Assembly (NCBI GenBank): GCA_038063195.1
Contig: JBBTVO010000047.1
Span: 1 to 31,675, forward strand
Direction: 5' to 3'
DNA: 31,675 nucleotides
Origin: JBBTVO01 sp038063195
Lineage (GTDB): Bacteria > Patescibacteriota > Microgenomatia > Levybacterales > UBA12049
Positions 1-6,620 of this stretch are shown here, one piece after another (position 1 is the stretch's first letter; each line of letters opens with the position of its first letter). A model generated the notes under the pieces. That model searched no databases. It had not been told where the DNA came from and was given only the letters and a program-made list of their open reading frames with translations. Position numbers and translations under genes: made by a program.

Positions 1-308
1 AAATCTGCTTTTGCCGCTTTGGCGCCTGCTAGTATATGCGCATCATTTGCATCCAGAACATACTGTCTGAAAGATTTTTTTATTTTAGGAAGGGAATCTG
101 AAAGCATTATAACCTCAAAATTGTTTTTAATAAGGGTGGCTAACATATCACTTCTTATGTCTAATCTTTTAACAACTGTTTCCAGTTCTTTTTTCGACAA
201 TGAAGAAATAAAGAGTTGAATAGAACTGGTATTAAGTAAGAAATACGCAGCTCCTGACTGTGATAGAAGGGAGGAAATTATCACATCCGAATCAATAAAA
301 ATCCGCAT
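1..308 (-). CDS. PIN-domain toxin, C-terminus cut by the window edge
   Basis: About 102 codons are visible on the minus strand from the ATG at 308, and the frame is open to base 1. The product starts MRIFIDSDVIISSLLS and later has VLDANDAHILAGA. The early Asp (D6-D8) and the later D-A-N-D pair are the acidic positions expected of a PIN-like endoribonuclease; the last acidic motif would lie beyond the window. The start lies 6 nt after the stop of an upstream HTH gene (315-581), an antitoxin-toxin operon layout. PIN toxins of type II modules cleave RNA (often initiator tRNA) and are neutralised by a DNA-binding partner. The PIN assignment is from motifs; the toxin role is inferred from the pairing. 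Confidence 0.75.
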   Translation of the reverse strand, partial: MRIFIDSDVIISSLLSQSGAAYFLLNTSSIQLFISSLSKKELETVVKRLDIRSDMLATLIKNNFEVIMLSDSLPKIKKSFRQYVLDANDAHILAGAKAAKAD

Positions 309-314
309 AGAAAA

Positions 315-581
315 TTATAGAAGCTTGCGTACTTTTTTTAGTTCTTTTTCAATAAGGGGGAGGGTTTTTTTATCGTTTTCCGAAGCCTGATATAAATCGC
401 TGTCAAGACCCGTAAATAGAAAGGATATAGAGCTCGTTGGAATTCTATAAACTTTCCCTAATTTCTTCGCTATAATTTCTCCCCGGTTGATGAGTTCATA
501 GACGGTATTCTTACTTAACTGGAGCATTTCAGCAACTTGCTCAGGAGTATACGCTTTGGTCTTTGAAATTGTACTAAACAT
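315..581 (-). CDS. Excisionase/MerR-like helix-turn-helix protein, probable antitoxin of the PIN toxin
   Basis: This is an 88-aa protein. Residues about 10-50 (YTPEQVAEMLQLSKNTVYEL... then GKVYRIP) are the classic HTH_17/excisionase winged-helix pattern, with the recognition helix at SKNTVYELI and the wing at LGKVYRIP. The C-terminal third is charged (many Lys/Glu) and could be the toxin-binding tail. It sits directly upstream of the PIN gene with a 6-nt gap. Its promoter carries two direct TGTTTAGTAC repeats, one upstream of and overlapping the -10 and one at the start codon, so autoregulation is likely. It could instead be a stand-alone regulator, but the coupling favours an antitoxin. Confidence 0.8.
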   Translation of the reverse strand: MFSTISKTKAYTPEQVAEMLQLSKNTVYELINRGEIIAKKLGKVYRIPTSSISFLFTGLDSDLYQASENDKKTLPLIEKELKKVRKLL

Positions 582-616
582 GACTATATGGTACTAAACA
601 ATATTAAAAATGTCAA
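571..616 (-). promoter_or_regulatory. Promoter and paired operator of the PIN module
   Basis: Reading the minus strand, TTGACA (616-611) is followed after 17 nt by TACCAT (593-588), and the ATG starts at 581, so the message would be leaderless or nearly so. The 10-mer TGTTTAGTAC (GTACTAAACA on the plus strand) occurs twice, at 600-591 and 580-571. The copies are exactly 20 bp apart, two helical turns, and flank the -10. This spacing fits cooperative binding by a dimeric or paired HTH antitoxin. The operator role is inferred. Confidence 0.6.
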
Positions 617-660
617 TAGTCTTATATAGTTGTTTAATTTCCTTAAGCGGAGTATTTGTT

Positions 661-677
661 ACAAGGTCGGACCTTGT
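661..677. repeat. Perfect intergenic palindrome ACAAGGTC-G-GACCTTGT
   Basis: Arms of 8 bp (661-668 and 670-677) surround one central base. It has no T-run and lies between the PIN module and hicB, so it looks like an interspersed palindromic repeat and not a terminator. The AGGTY/RACCT core resembles the AACCT-NNN-AGGTT palindromes at 18215-18227 and 27410-27422, which may be members of related small repeats. Confidence 0.55.
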
Positions 678-715
678 CATTTCTGTAGGCATTCCGATAC
701 GGGTTCGCAAATTTT

Positions 716-742
716 GGCCGTGAGCTCAGCCGAACGGTGAAA
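716..742. repeat. 27-bp direct repeat, copy 1 (upstream of hicBA)
   Basis: The 27-bp sequence starting GGCCGTGAGCTCAGCCGAAC is repeated exactly at 1308-1334. The similarity continues loosely beyond both copies (cagccccgct versus agcctcgct). The core TGAGCTCA is itself palindromic and is flanked by GGC and GCC arms, so each copy can fold. The two copies bracket the HicBA toxin-antitoxin genes. No coding sense is visible. Confidence 0.75.
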
Positions 743-800
743 CAGCCCCGCTACTAAGTTTTTTTAGAAAAAGTTAGTACCTAGATAGAAATTTTTGTGG

Positions 801-806
801 TATAAT
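801..806 (+). promoter_or_regulatory. -10 box of hicBA (leaderless type)
   Basis: TATAAT lies only 6 nt before the ATG at 813. This makes the in-frame start at 795 (inside the upstream promoter region) unlikely and implies that the transcript starts at or next to the ATG. No good -35 is visible. Confidence 0.6.
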
Positions 807-812
807 TTGGTT

Positions 813-1058
813 ATGAATATAAAAAAATTAGATTACTTGATTAAATTGACTTATGACAAAGACTACAAAGGCTATGTTGCGGATGTAGTGAATTTATTTG
901 GGTGCATGTCGCAGGGCAAAACGAAAAAAGAAGCTTTAGAAAATGTGGAAAAAGCTATTAAAGCATATATGGAAGTACTTGCTGGAAGAGATAAGAATGT
1001 GGAATTCGCTAAAAAATCCGTAGATATAGATCTTCCTCCCCTTTCATTAAATGCCTAA
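813..1058 (+). CDS. hicB: HicB-family antitoxin
   Basis: This is an 81-aa protein from the ATG at 813; an extended frame begins at 795 but overlaps the TATAAT box. The sequence YLIKLTYDKDYKGYVADVV, then CMSQGKTKKEALENVEKAIKAYME, is the HicB RNase-H-like fold: a strand pair, a G-x(n)-C/G-x-T hairpin and a long EAL-E helix. It binds and neutralises the HicA mRNA interferase. No C-terminal DNA-binding domain is evident, since the protein ends soon after DIDLPPLSL. It overlaps hicA by 8 bp, so the two are translationally coupled. Antitoxin-first order is the reverse of canonical hicAB but is common. Confidence 0.9.
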   Translation: MNIKKLDYLIKLTYDKDYKGYVADVVNLFGCMSQGKTKKEALENVEKAIKAYMEVLAGRDKNVEFAKKSVDIDLPPLSLNA

Positions 1059-1272
1059 ACTTACCAATATCTCCGGAAGAAAAGCAGTCAAAGCTTTTTT
1101 AAAATTTGGGTACATTCATGTTCATACTTCTGGAGATCATGCAATCTTACAAAAGGCAGGAGCTCCAACATTATCGATTCCTTTACATAAAGAAGTAGCT
1201 CCTTTTTTATTAAAATCTCAAGTTAAAAAGGCGAATATAAAGGTGGACGATTATAGGAAAGCTATTAAGTAG
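1051..1272 (+). CDS. hicA: HicA-family mRNA interferase toxin
   Basis: This 73-aa protein has the HicA double-stranded-RNA-binding-like fold: MPKLTNISGRKAVKAFLKFGY, then SGDHAILQK with the conserved histidine that HicA needs to cut mRNA, then LSIPLHKEVAPFLLKSQVKKANI. The length is typical of the family. It starts inside the last codons of hicB. The pair is bracketed by exact 27-bp direct repeats (716-742 and 1308-1334), which suggests the module arrived or moved as a unit, or lies between recombining repeats. Confidence 0.92.
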   Translation: MPKLTNISGRKAVKAFLKFGYIHVHTSGDHAILQKAGAPTLSIPLHKEVAPFLLKSQVKKANIKVDDYRKAIK

Positions 1273-1307
1273 TCACTAATCGTTTTAACCGCTACCTGAA
1301 AGGCTTC

Positions 1308-1334
1308 GGCCGTGAGCTCAGCCGAACGGTGAAA
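1308..1334. repeat. 27-bp direct repeat, copy 2 (downstream of hicBA)
   Basis: This is an exact copy of 716-742. Extended to the left (cttcggccg...gccgaa) it forms a longer imperfect hairpin with TTCGGC and GCCGAA arms. It lies 35 bp after the hicA stop. Confidence 0.75.
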
Positions 1335-1477
1335 AGCCTCGCTGCCTTCGAATATTTTTTTAAATGGTGCATTTGGGATTATCCGGTTGAATATGACGAG
1401 ATTATGAGAAAAGTCAAAGAGGCATTTTTCATCAATGACTGCAGGTCAGTATTCAAGCAAAAAAGCAGTACATCAAA

Positions 1478-1618
1478 ATGGATAAAACCGATAAGCATAC
1501 TGACAGCCTGTATATCGGGGCGCTTATAATGTTTATTGCCTACATAATGGGCGGAGCTTTTCTTCAGGAGGCAATTGATGTCGCAGTTATTATAAACGCC
1601 CTCCGCGCAAGCAGATAA
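1478..1618 (+). pseudogene. 3' relic of a heavy-metal-translocating P-type ATPase
   Basis: The open stretch ends ...GGAFLQEAIDVAVIINALRASR and then stop. This matches the very conserved C-terminal end of P1B-type metal ATPases (last transmembrane helix, then A/G-L-L-Q-E-x-I-D-V-x-V-I-x-N-A-L-R). Only about 46 codons remain. The soluble catalytic domains (DKTG, TGD, GDG motifs) are absent, and the upstream 140 bp carries no recognisable ATPase sequence. It is a remnant. The first in-frame ATG (1478) is incidental. Confidence 0.75.
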
Positions 1619-1630
1619 ATTTAAAACTCC

Positions 1631-1659
1631 TTGACAGTAAGGCTGGGCGCGACTATAAT
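1631..1659 (+). promoter_or_regulatory. Full-consensus sigma-70-type promoter with no obvious gene
   Basis: TTGACA (1631-1636), 17-nt spacer, TATAAT (1654-1659). It is the best promoter match in the window. No credible ORF begins within the next 170 bp; the next gene (1834) has its own -10. It could drive a small RNA or be the surviving promoter of a lost gene. Confidence 0.65.
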
Positions 1660-1665
1660 GAGTAA

Positions 1666-1792
1666 GATAAGTTTGTCCTATTGTATCAGTCTGTCCCGCA
1701 ATATACTGCCCCAAACATCAAACTTTAAAATATGGGAAACGATGAAGACGAATATTGCTTCTAATAATTAGTAATAATTTTTTGTTTTTTTT
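1666..1792 (+). ncRNA. Candidate small RNA downstream of the consensus promoter
   Basis: Speculative. The expected start is near 1666 and the segment ends in two T-runs (1778-1783 and 1785-1792). Two 7-bp complementary pairs are visible: AAGTTTG (1669-1675) with CAAACTT (1719-1725), and GCAATAT (1698-1704) with ATATTGC (1752-1758). They interleave, as in a pseudoknot. In an AT-rich sequence such pairs can arise by chance. No known RNA family is recognised. Confidence 0.2.
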
Positions 1793-1833
1793 CTCCTCAC
1801 CATTTTGTCTCCAAATAGTACTATAATATATTT

Positions 1834-2205
1834 ATGGACGGTAAAATCTCCCGAAGTTTAATCCTTCTTACTTATAAAGGCAAAGCACTTCTTATGAACA
1901 AGAGCAATAACTCAATTGACAAGGAAAAACATCCGTGGTGTTTCATCGGCGGAGTAAAAGGGGAGACCGAGTCTTTTGAAAGCGCTATGAAAAGACGCGT
2001 AGAAATAGAAGCGGGGATAGAAATTAAAGATGTTGAGCTTGTTTCAGAATCCTGCTATCACGCAAGACTTACAGATGATGATGTAAATAGAATAAAACGG
2101 GAAGAGAATCAGTTGCTTGATTTTTTCACTCTTAAGGATTTAAAAAAGCTCTTTCTCTCAAATACAACTGCTCAATTCGTCTCAAAACACAGCGAGCTTA
2201 TATAA
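1834..2205 (+). CDS. Nudix-fold protein with a degenerate Nudix box
   Basis: This is a 123-aa protein. The N-terminal strand (SRSLILLTYKGKALLM) and W35-C-F-I-G-G are typical of Nudix hydrolases. The Nudix box GX5EX7REUXEEXGU appears at residues 40-62 as G40, E46, then RRVEIEAGI. The Glu of RE is Arg (R55) and the first Glu of EE is Ile (I58); only E59 of the metal-binding cluster remains. Nudix enzymes hydrolyse nucleoside-diphosphate-X compounds, and loss of these Glu residues usually weakens or abolishes activity, so this may be a binding protein or a decaying enzyme. TATAAT (1822-1827) is 6 nt before the ATG, so it is probably leaderless and monocistronic. Confidence 0.7.
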   Translation: MDGKISRSLILLTYKGKALLMNKSNNSIDKEKHPWCFIGGVKGETESFESAMKRRVEIEAGIEIKDVELVSESCYHARLTDDDVNRIKREENQLLDFFTLKDLKKLFLSNTTAQFVSKHSELI

Positions 2206-2241
2206 TATCCTGCGCTGACTTTTTTGTGATATAATCTTTCA

Positions 2242-2937
2242 ATGGCAACATCAATAAAGAAAAAACCTATAAAAAGTTTAATCAAGAAAACTGCATCATC
2301 TTCTCCGAAAAAAGCAGAGACAGGCTCCAGTCTTCCTGGTCAATTTTCTCTTCTTAAGAACAGAAAAACTGTACTTTTTGCAGTAATTATAATTACCGGA
2401 GTACTAGCCCTTATTTTTATTTTCAAAGGACTTTTTATTGCTTCCATAGTAAACGGCGAACCAATAAGCAGACTTTCTATTATAAAAGCACTTGAAAAAC
2501 AAGGCGGAAAGGCAACTCTTGATAGTCTGGTAACCAAAAAAATAATTGCCCAGGAAATAAGAAAGAGAAATATAACAATTTCTCAAAGCGATACCGATGG
2601 GGAGATTAAAAAAATTACCGAAAGTTTAAAAGCCCAGGGAACTACAATAGATCAGGCACTCGCTGCTCAGGGTATGACCAGGGCTCAGCTGGATGATGAA
2701 ATAAAATTACAGCTTTCTGTTCAAAAAATGGTAGGAAAAGATGTAGAGGTATCAGATAAGGAAATTGACGAGTTTATAAAAGCAAATAAAGCCCAATTCC
2801 CGGAAGGTACAAGTGAAGAGCAAATTAAAACGCAATCAACCGAACGGATAAAACAGCAAAAGCTTCAGCAGAAAACTCAGGAATTTATAAAAAATCTTCA
2901 GGAAAAGGCAAAGATTACTAACTTCGTCCAGTACTAA
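2242..2937 (+). CDS. Membrane-anchored SurA-N/trigger-like chaperone domain protein
   Basis: This is a 231-aa protein. A basic cytoplasmic N-terminus (residues 1-42, many Lys/Ser) leads to one TM segment (about 43-67, VLFAVIIITGVLALIFIF). It is followed by VNGEPISRLSIIKALEKQGG...LVTKKIIAQEI, the start of the SurA/PrsA N-terminal chaperone fold, and then a long Gln/Lys-rich helical region. No parvulin PPIase domain is present, so it probably holds or chaperones exported proteins and does not isomerise prolines. TATAAT (2230-2235) is 6 nt before the ATG. The next gene downstream encodes a secreted glycosidase-like protein, a plausible client, but that is inference. Confidence 0.7.
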   Translation: MATSIKKKPIKSLIKKTASSSPKKAETGSSLPGQFSLLKNRKTVLFAVIIITGVLALIFIFKGLFIASIVNGEPISRLSIIKALEKQGGKATLDSLVTKKIIAQEIRKRNITISQSDTDGEIKKITESLKAQGTTIDQALAAQGMTRAQLDDEIKLQLSVQKMVGKDVEVSDKEIDEFIKANKAQFPEGTSEEQIKTQSTERIKQQKLQQKTQEFIKNLQEKAKITNFVQY

Positions 2938-3032
2938 AAAACTCTTCTAATAAAATCTTCGGCAAGCTTAATTGATAATTATTTATATAGTTTGTAATAG
3001 TCTATCCATAATGTTATGATTAATAAAGTTTT

Positions 3033-4403
3033 ATGCTCAAGCTGTTCATTAGTTTCTTCGTATTATTTATACTTTCTGCTAATTCCGCATTCGCCGCTTC
3101 TGATCCTACTTCCGTACCGAACAATAAATTCGGCATAAATATTCTTTCTCCTGAAGCAGAAATTGAAGATGCAAACGCCCTGGTAAATACAAATGGTGAT
3201 TGGGGATATGTGGTAATAACAATTACAAAAAACGAGAGAAGTATAGAGAGATGGCAGAATTTTTTAAATCAGGCAAATAAATATCACTTGATTCCGATAG
3301 TGAGGCTTGCCACGGAATTTGACTCAGAAAATGGTTATTGGAAAAGACCCAGTGAGAACGATGCGAAAGATTGGGCTGAATTTCTTTCAAAACTGTATTT
3401 TCCCACCAAAAACCGCTATATACAAGTTTATAATGAAGTGAATCGGGATAGTGAATGGGGAGGTAGTGTTGACCCCGCTTCCTATACCAGTGAGCTTGAT
3501 AGAACAATTGATGCTCTTAAGTCAAAAAGTAATGATTTTTTTATTCTTAATGCACCGCTTGATCTGGCACTCCAAAACTCAAAAAGCTCAATGGAGGCTT
3601 CTGAATTCTTTAAGGCAATGGATACATCAACCGAAAGCGGCATATTTAAAAGACTTGACGGATGGGCGTCTCATTCTTATCCAAATCCCAACTTTTCCTC
3701 GTCTCCGCGAAAATTAGGCAAAATCGGCATCAGAGGATACGATTGGGAACTTTCAGAAATATCCCCTTACGTTCAGGATAAAAAATTACCTGTCTTTATT
3801 ACCGAGACGGGCTGGCAGAGAATTGAAAACGGACTAAGTGAGGATCAGATCTCTGAATACTACAAAGAGGCATTTGGAACTATATGGAATGATGAAAGAA
3901 TTGCTGCTGTAGCACCTTTTGTACTTGGGTATCCGGAACCGCTTTTTAATCAATTTTCCTTTAAGATAAATAGCGGGGAAAAGAGTTATTATAAATATTT
4001 CGATACTATCCGTGACCTGCCAAAAGTAAAAGGAGCACCGCAAAGAGATGATTCTTTCTCCAATTTCCGGGTTTTTGTCCCAAATTATTTTGTAAAAAGT
4101 ATTGGAAGCTATATTACTATCAATTTCAAAAACACCGGAAATCACTTGTGGAGCTTGGGAAATTTAAAGATAAAAATTGCTGAAAGTGATATGGATGATT
4201 ATCACGTATTTTGGTATAAAGACAAGTTTTACCCCGGTGATGAAGTTCAGGCAGTTGTACTCATTAAAAGTGATACTTACGGGACCAATCCTCTCACGAT
4301 CCAGATACTTAACGAGGGTAATATTTTGGGCGAAAGAAAGATATATCTGAGGAGCGAAACTTCTCTTTCTCTTTTTATCCAAAAGCTCCGCACCCTGTTA
4401 TAA
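3033..4403 (+). CDS. Secreted clan-A glycoside-hydrolase-like protein with a C-terminal beta domain
   Basis: This is a 456-aa protein with a signal peptide (residues 1-22, LFISFFVLFILSANSAFA, cleavage near AFA/ASD). A TIM-barrel domain follows (about 28-330), with KFGINIL near the first strand, YIQVYNEVN carrying the expected acid/base E135, and PVFITETGW carrying the expected nucleophile E258. Both are in the strand-4 and strand-7 positions of clan GH-A. Residues about 345-430 look like an Ig-like/beta-sandwich domain (FVPNYFVKSIGSYITINFKN). The end, KIYLRSETSLSLFIQKL, is duplicated as a relic at 5230-5298. The substrate cannot be told from sequence; a role in polysaccharide or peptidoglycan turnover at the surface is inferred. 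Confidence 0.7.
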   Translation: MLKLFISFFVLFILSANSAFAASDPTSVPNNKFGINILSPEAEIEDANALVNTNGDWGYVVITITKNERSIERWQNFLNQANKYHLIPIVRLATEFDSENGYWKRPSENDAKDWAEFLSKLYFPTKNRYIQVYNEVNRDSEWGGSVDPASYTSELDRTIDALKSKSNDFFILNAPLDLALQNSKSSMEASEFFKAMDTSTESGIFKRLDGWASHSYPNPNFSSSPRKLGKIGIRGYDWELSEISPYVQDKKLPVFITETGWQRIENGLSEDQISEYYKEAFGTIWNDERIAAVAPFVLGYPEPLFNQFSFKINSGEKSYYKYFDTIRDLPKVKGAPQRDDSFSNFRVFVPNYFVKSIGSYITINFKNTGNHLWSLGNLKIKIAESDMDDYHVFWYKDKFYPGDEVQAVVLIKSDTYGTNPLTIQILNEGNILGERKIYLRSETSLSLFIQKLRTLL

Positions 4404-4459
4404 ACTTGTCTCTTTGCTCAGTTATTTATTTTCTTTTACCAAATTCCGGACGGTGCGCA

Positions 4460-4470
4460 AAAATAGGTTC
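4460..4470. repeat. 11-bp direct repeat AAAATAGGTTC, upstream copy
   Basis: Identical to 5131-5141. Together the two copies bracket the toxin-antitoxin pair at 4555-5132, which is why they are noted; 11 bp could be chance. Confidence 0.4.
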
Positions 4471-4517
4471 GAATAATCAATCCCCTGGAGCTCATTAGCT
4501 CTCATACGAATTGAGTA

Positions 4518-4545
4518 TTGACAATGTATGTACAAGGATTATAAT
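4518..4545 (+). promoter_or_regulatory. Promoter of the BrnT-like toxin-antitoxin operon
   Basis: TTGACA (4518-4523), 16-nt spacer, TATAAT (4540-4545). The GTG start is at 4555, 9 nt after the -10, so the transcript should be leaderless. This supports the GTG start, which has no Shine-Dalgarno. Confidence 0.75.
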
Positions 4546-4554
4546 AATATATAG

Positions 4555-4854
4555 GTGAAGTATAAAGGTTACAGAATTGAATTTTCAGAAGTTAAGAACA
4601 TTCTATTAAAAGAAACTAGGGAGATAAATTTCGAGGATGTTTTAGAAGCTATTGAAAAAAAAAGGATACTTGCCGATCTAAAGCATCGTAACAAAAAATA
4701 TCGTCATCAAAGAATATTAGTAATAAAAAAAGGGGAGTATGCTTATGCAATACCTTATGTAGTAGACCCTAAAAGGAAAGCGGTCTTTTTAAAGACAATA
4801 TATCCAAGTAGAGTTTTAACAATAAAATATTTGAAAGGAGGGATGAAAAAATGA
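4555..4854 (+). CDS. BrnT-like/DUF4258-type toxin
   Basis: This is a 99-aa protein from a GTG start. The pattern LLKETREINFEDVLEAIEKKRIL, then HRNKKYRHQRILVIKKGEYAYAIPYV, then KAVFLKTIYPSRVLTIKYL is that of small RelE/BrnT-like toxins found with ribbon-helix-helix antitoxins: an I-x-F-E-D/E-x-x-x-A helix, a basic stretch, then a strand with I/T-x-x-P-S-R. Such toxins are ribosome-linked or free mRNA interferases. It overlaps the next gene by 4 nt, and AAAGGAGGG just upstream serves as that gene's ribosome-binding site. The assignment is from pattern memory. Confidence 0.7.
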   Translation: MKYKGYRIEFSEVKNILLKETREINFEDVLEAIEKKRILADLKHRNKKYRHQRILVIKKGEYAYAIPYVVDPKRKAVFLKTIYPSRVLTIKYLKGGMKK

Positions 4855-5132
4855 AAGTTGCACTTGATAAATATGAGAAACAGATAGAAGATGCTTTATC
4901 TAGAGATGAATTTGTCAGTGTTGGCGATCTTGAAGACACTAGACAACTATTTCAAGAAGCAGTTAAGAATTATAAAGAGTTGCAAGAAACTAAAAGCATT
5001 ACGCTTCGAGTTAAGAAAGAAGATCTTATTAGGGTCAAAGCAAAGGCGAAAAGAAGTGGTATTGCTTATCAAACTCTAATCAGCTTATTGATTCACAAGT
5101 ATATTAGAGGAGAAACTGAGGTAGCGTTATAA
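4851..5132 (+). CDS. CopG/ribbon-helix-helix-type antitoxin
   Basis: This is a 93-aa protein. An acidic N-terminal half (DKYEKQIEDALSRDEFVSVGDLEDT), likely toxin-binding, is followed by SITLRVKKEDLIRVKAKAKRSGIAYQTLISLLIHKYI. This is the ribbon-helix-helix DNA-binding motif with the basic strand TLRVKK, the G-I-x-Y-Q-T-L turn and helix B. It overlaps the toxin by 4 nt. A strong GGAGG precedes the ATG, unlike the leaderless first gene. It is expected to repress the TTGACA/TATAAT promoter upstream together with the toxin. Confidence 0.82.
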   Translation: MKVALDKYEKQIEDALSRDEFVSVGDLEDTRQLFQEAVKNYKELQETKSITLRVKKEDLIRVKAKAKRSGIAYQTLISLLIHKYIRGETEVAL

Positions 5133-5141
5133 AATAGGTTC
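5131..5141. repeat. 11-bp direct repeat AAAATAGGTTC, downstream copy
   Basis: It begins inside the antitoxin stop codon and matches 4460-4470 exactly. Confidence 0.4.
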
Positions 5142-5229
5142 ACACCCTCTACTTCGGGAAACACTTTAGTCTGCGTATTAAAATTTGAGAGGCAAGAAAG
5201 ATATCTTAAAGGCGGTTCGTTTTAGTCAG

Positions 5230-5298
5230 AAAGAAATATATATAAGGAGTGAAACTTCCCTTTCTCTTTTTATCCAAAAACTTCAGACTTTCCTATAA
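5230..5298 (+). pseudogene. Relic of a second glycosidase-like gene (last ~22 codons)
   Basis: The frame reads KEIYIRSETSLSLFIQKLQTFL and then stop, against KIYLRSETSLSLFIQKLRTLL at the end of the 3033-4403 gene. The DNA is also similar. An in-frame stop (5179-5181) closes the frame upstream, and nothing else of the gene remains. This implies that a tandem paralogue once stood here and lost all but its 3' end. Confidence 0.8.
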
Positions 5299-5304
5299 TA
5301 GGCT

Positions 5305-6612
5305 TCAACTTCCGGGGGCTGGGGGAGTTTGAGCTTCCCAATCCGTTACAACGTTTGTATCAAATCCCGGTGTAAGTCTTTCGGTCGAACTTCCGAGAGG
5401 AACCAGAGGATTAGTCGCAGGAGGGCTAAATCCTGATGTATCGATTCCCCAGCTCATCCGGTCGATTTCAGAAGAACTCGGGTTTTTAAGAATCAAATGA
5501 TCACCTGTGTTATCAAGGCCATCGCCGATATTACCTCCAAGCTCTACTTTAACCGCCGATGGATTTTCATTCCAGAAATTCCAGGTCGAAGCACTTTTCG
5601 AAATAATTGCGAATCCGCCTGCCTTAATAGTTTTGTTTGCATTAATAACCCTTGTTCCGTGATTATCTGTAAGCTTCCAGTTTTTAAGTGATATGTCATG
5701 ATCTGTCGGGTTGTAAAGCTCCACCCACTCGTCATTTTGCCCGAGCTTCTTTCCGCAATCAGAATTGGAACTATTAATATTTCCAAAGAATGTTACGCTT
5801 GTAAATGAAGAAGCATTACCCGTTATTATTGAAATAATACCGCTAATTACATTTCCTATTATGCTGTTTCCGCCTGTATTACTGTTTGAGTTAATGTTGG
5901 TCGAAACGTTGGCGTTATTTGATTGAGTAATCCTGCATGCTTCCGATTGGCTTACATTAACGGTATTATTTGACCCCTCGCCGTTGCCGGAGACTACAAC
6001 TGTCACATTATTTCCATTCACGTTTAAAATTCCGCGGTCTTTTGGACTGTCAAGCCCGTGCAAGCTATCGACCCGATAATAAACTTCATTAATTACTATA
6101 TTGTCGGACATAAAGTTAGGGATTTTAAGGTCGAAGATCACGGATTTCCTTTGAAATTCATTTCCTGCAGACGTTGGGAATGTGACTTTGAAATTAAAAG
6201 TCTTATGCACTCCGGAATTTATTGTCCCAAGCGAAACGCCTGTAGGACCACTACTGTCGGTAAAGAAATTCTGAACTGTTTTTGGGCCCGTCGGACTTCC
6301 TGTCCCGTAAATTGGAGTCGCTCCGTCTTTAATCACTATATCAATCACAGTTTCTAGTTTTGGCGCGCCGCCAACTCCCCCCGTCCGAATCCCTTTCACC
6401 CAGATTGCCCTTGCAACGCTTCCGTTGTTGGTAATATCAATATCTCGGTTCTCACTGTCTCCGGGTAGGAAATTCTCCACAACGAAGATCGGATCCCCAA
6501 GCGGCACGTGATAGTTAATATTCAAATCACCGGCCGCCTGTACTGCTTCAGTTTTGAATAACATTAAACCAATAACCAAAACCAAAATCCCAATTTTTAA
6601 AAATCTTTTCAT
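5305..6612 (-). CDS. Secreted lamin-tail-domain surface protein
   Basis: This is a 435-aa protein. The signal peptide is residues 1-27 (LKIGILVLVIGLMLFKTEAVQA). An N-terminal beta domain (about 28-170) with FVVENFLPGDSENRDIDITNNGSVARAIWVKG resembles the TasA/camelysin-type fold. A Ser/Asn-rich low-complexity stretch (about 195-280) follows, and then a lamin-tail domain (about 290-400: NDEWVELYNPTDHDISLKNWKLTD...GGFAIISKS). It is the last gene of the minus-strand matrix locus, starting 8 nt after the signal-peptidase stop, so it is co-transcribed. Lamin-tail domains in bacterial secreted proteins often accompany adhesion or nuclease functions. The precise role is unknown. Confidence 0.78.
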   Translation of the reverse strand: MKRFLKIGILVLVIGLMLFKTEAVQAAGDLNINYHVPLGDPIFVVENFLPGDSENRDIDITNNGSVARAIWVKGIRTGGVGGAPKLETVIDIVIKDGATPIYGTGSPTGPKTVQNFFTDSSGPTGVSLGTINSGVHKTFNFKVTFPTSAGNEFQRKSVIFDLKIPNFMSDNIVINEVYYRVDSLHGLDSPKDRGILNVNGNNVTVVVSGNGEGSNNTVNVSQSEACRITQSNNANVSTNINSNSNTGGNSIIGNVISGIISIITGNASSFTSVTFFGNINSSNSDCGKKLGQNDEWVELYNPTDHDISLKNWKLTDNHGTRVINANKTIKAGGFAIISKSASTWNFWNENPSAVKVELGGNIGDGLDNTGDHLILKNPSSSEIDRMSWGIDTSGFSPPATNPLVPLGSSTERLTPGFDTNVVTDWEAQTPPAPGS

Positions 6613-6620
6613 TAAGTTTT

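Larger units (their letters stand above)
1273..1833. other. Gene-poor stretch between hicA and the Nudix gene
   Basis: This 560-bp stretch holds the second 27-bp repeat (1308-1334), an unassigned segment (1335-1477), the ATPase relic (1478-1618), a full-consensus promoter (1631-1659), a possible short transcript ending in T-runs (1778-1792), and the Nudix -10 box (1822-1827). The longer frames here (for example 1379-1714 minus) show no family resemblance. Confidence 0.6.

Noticed and set aside
1379..1714. 111-codon minus-strand frame between hicA and the Nudix gene
   Set aside because: No family resemblance. It runs antisense to the recognisable ATPase relic and over the consensus promoter.
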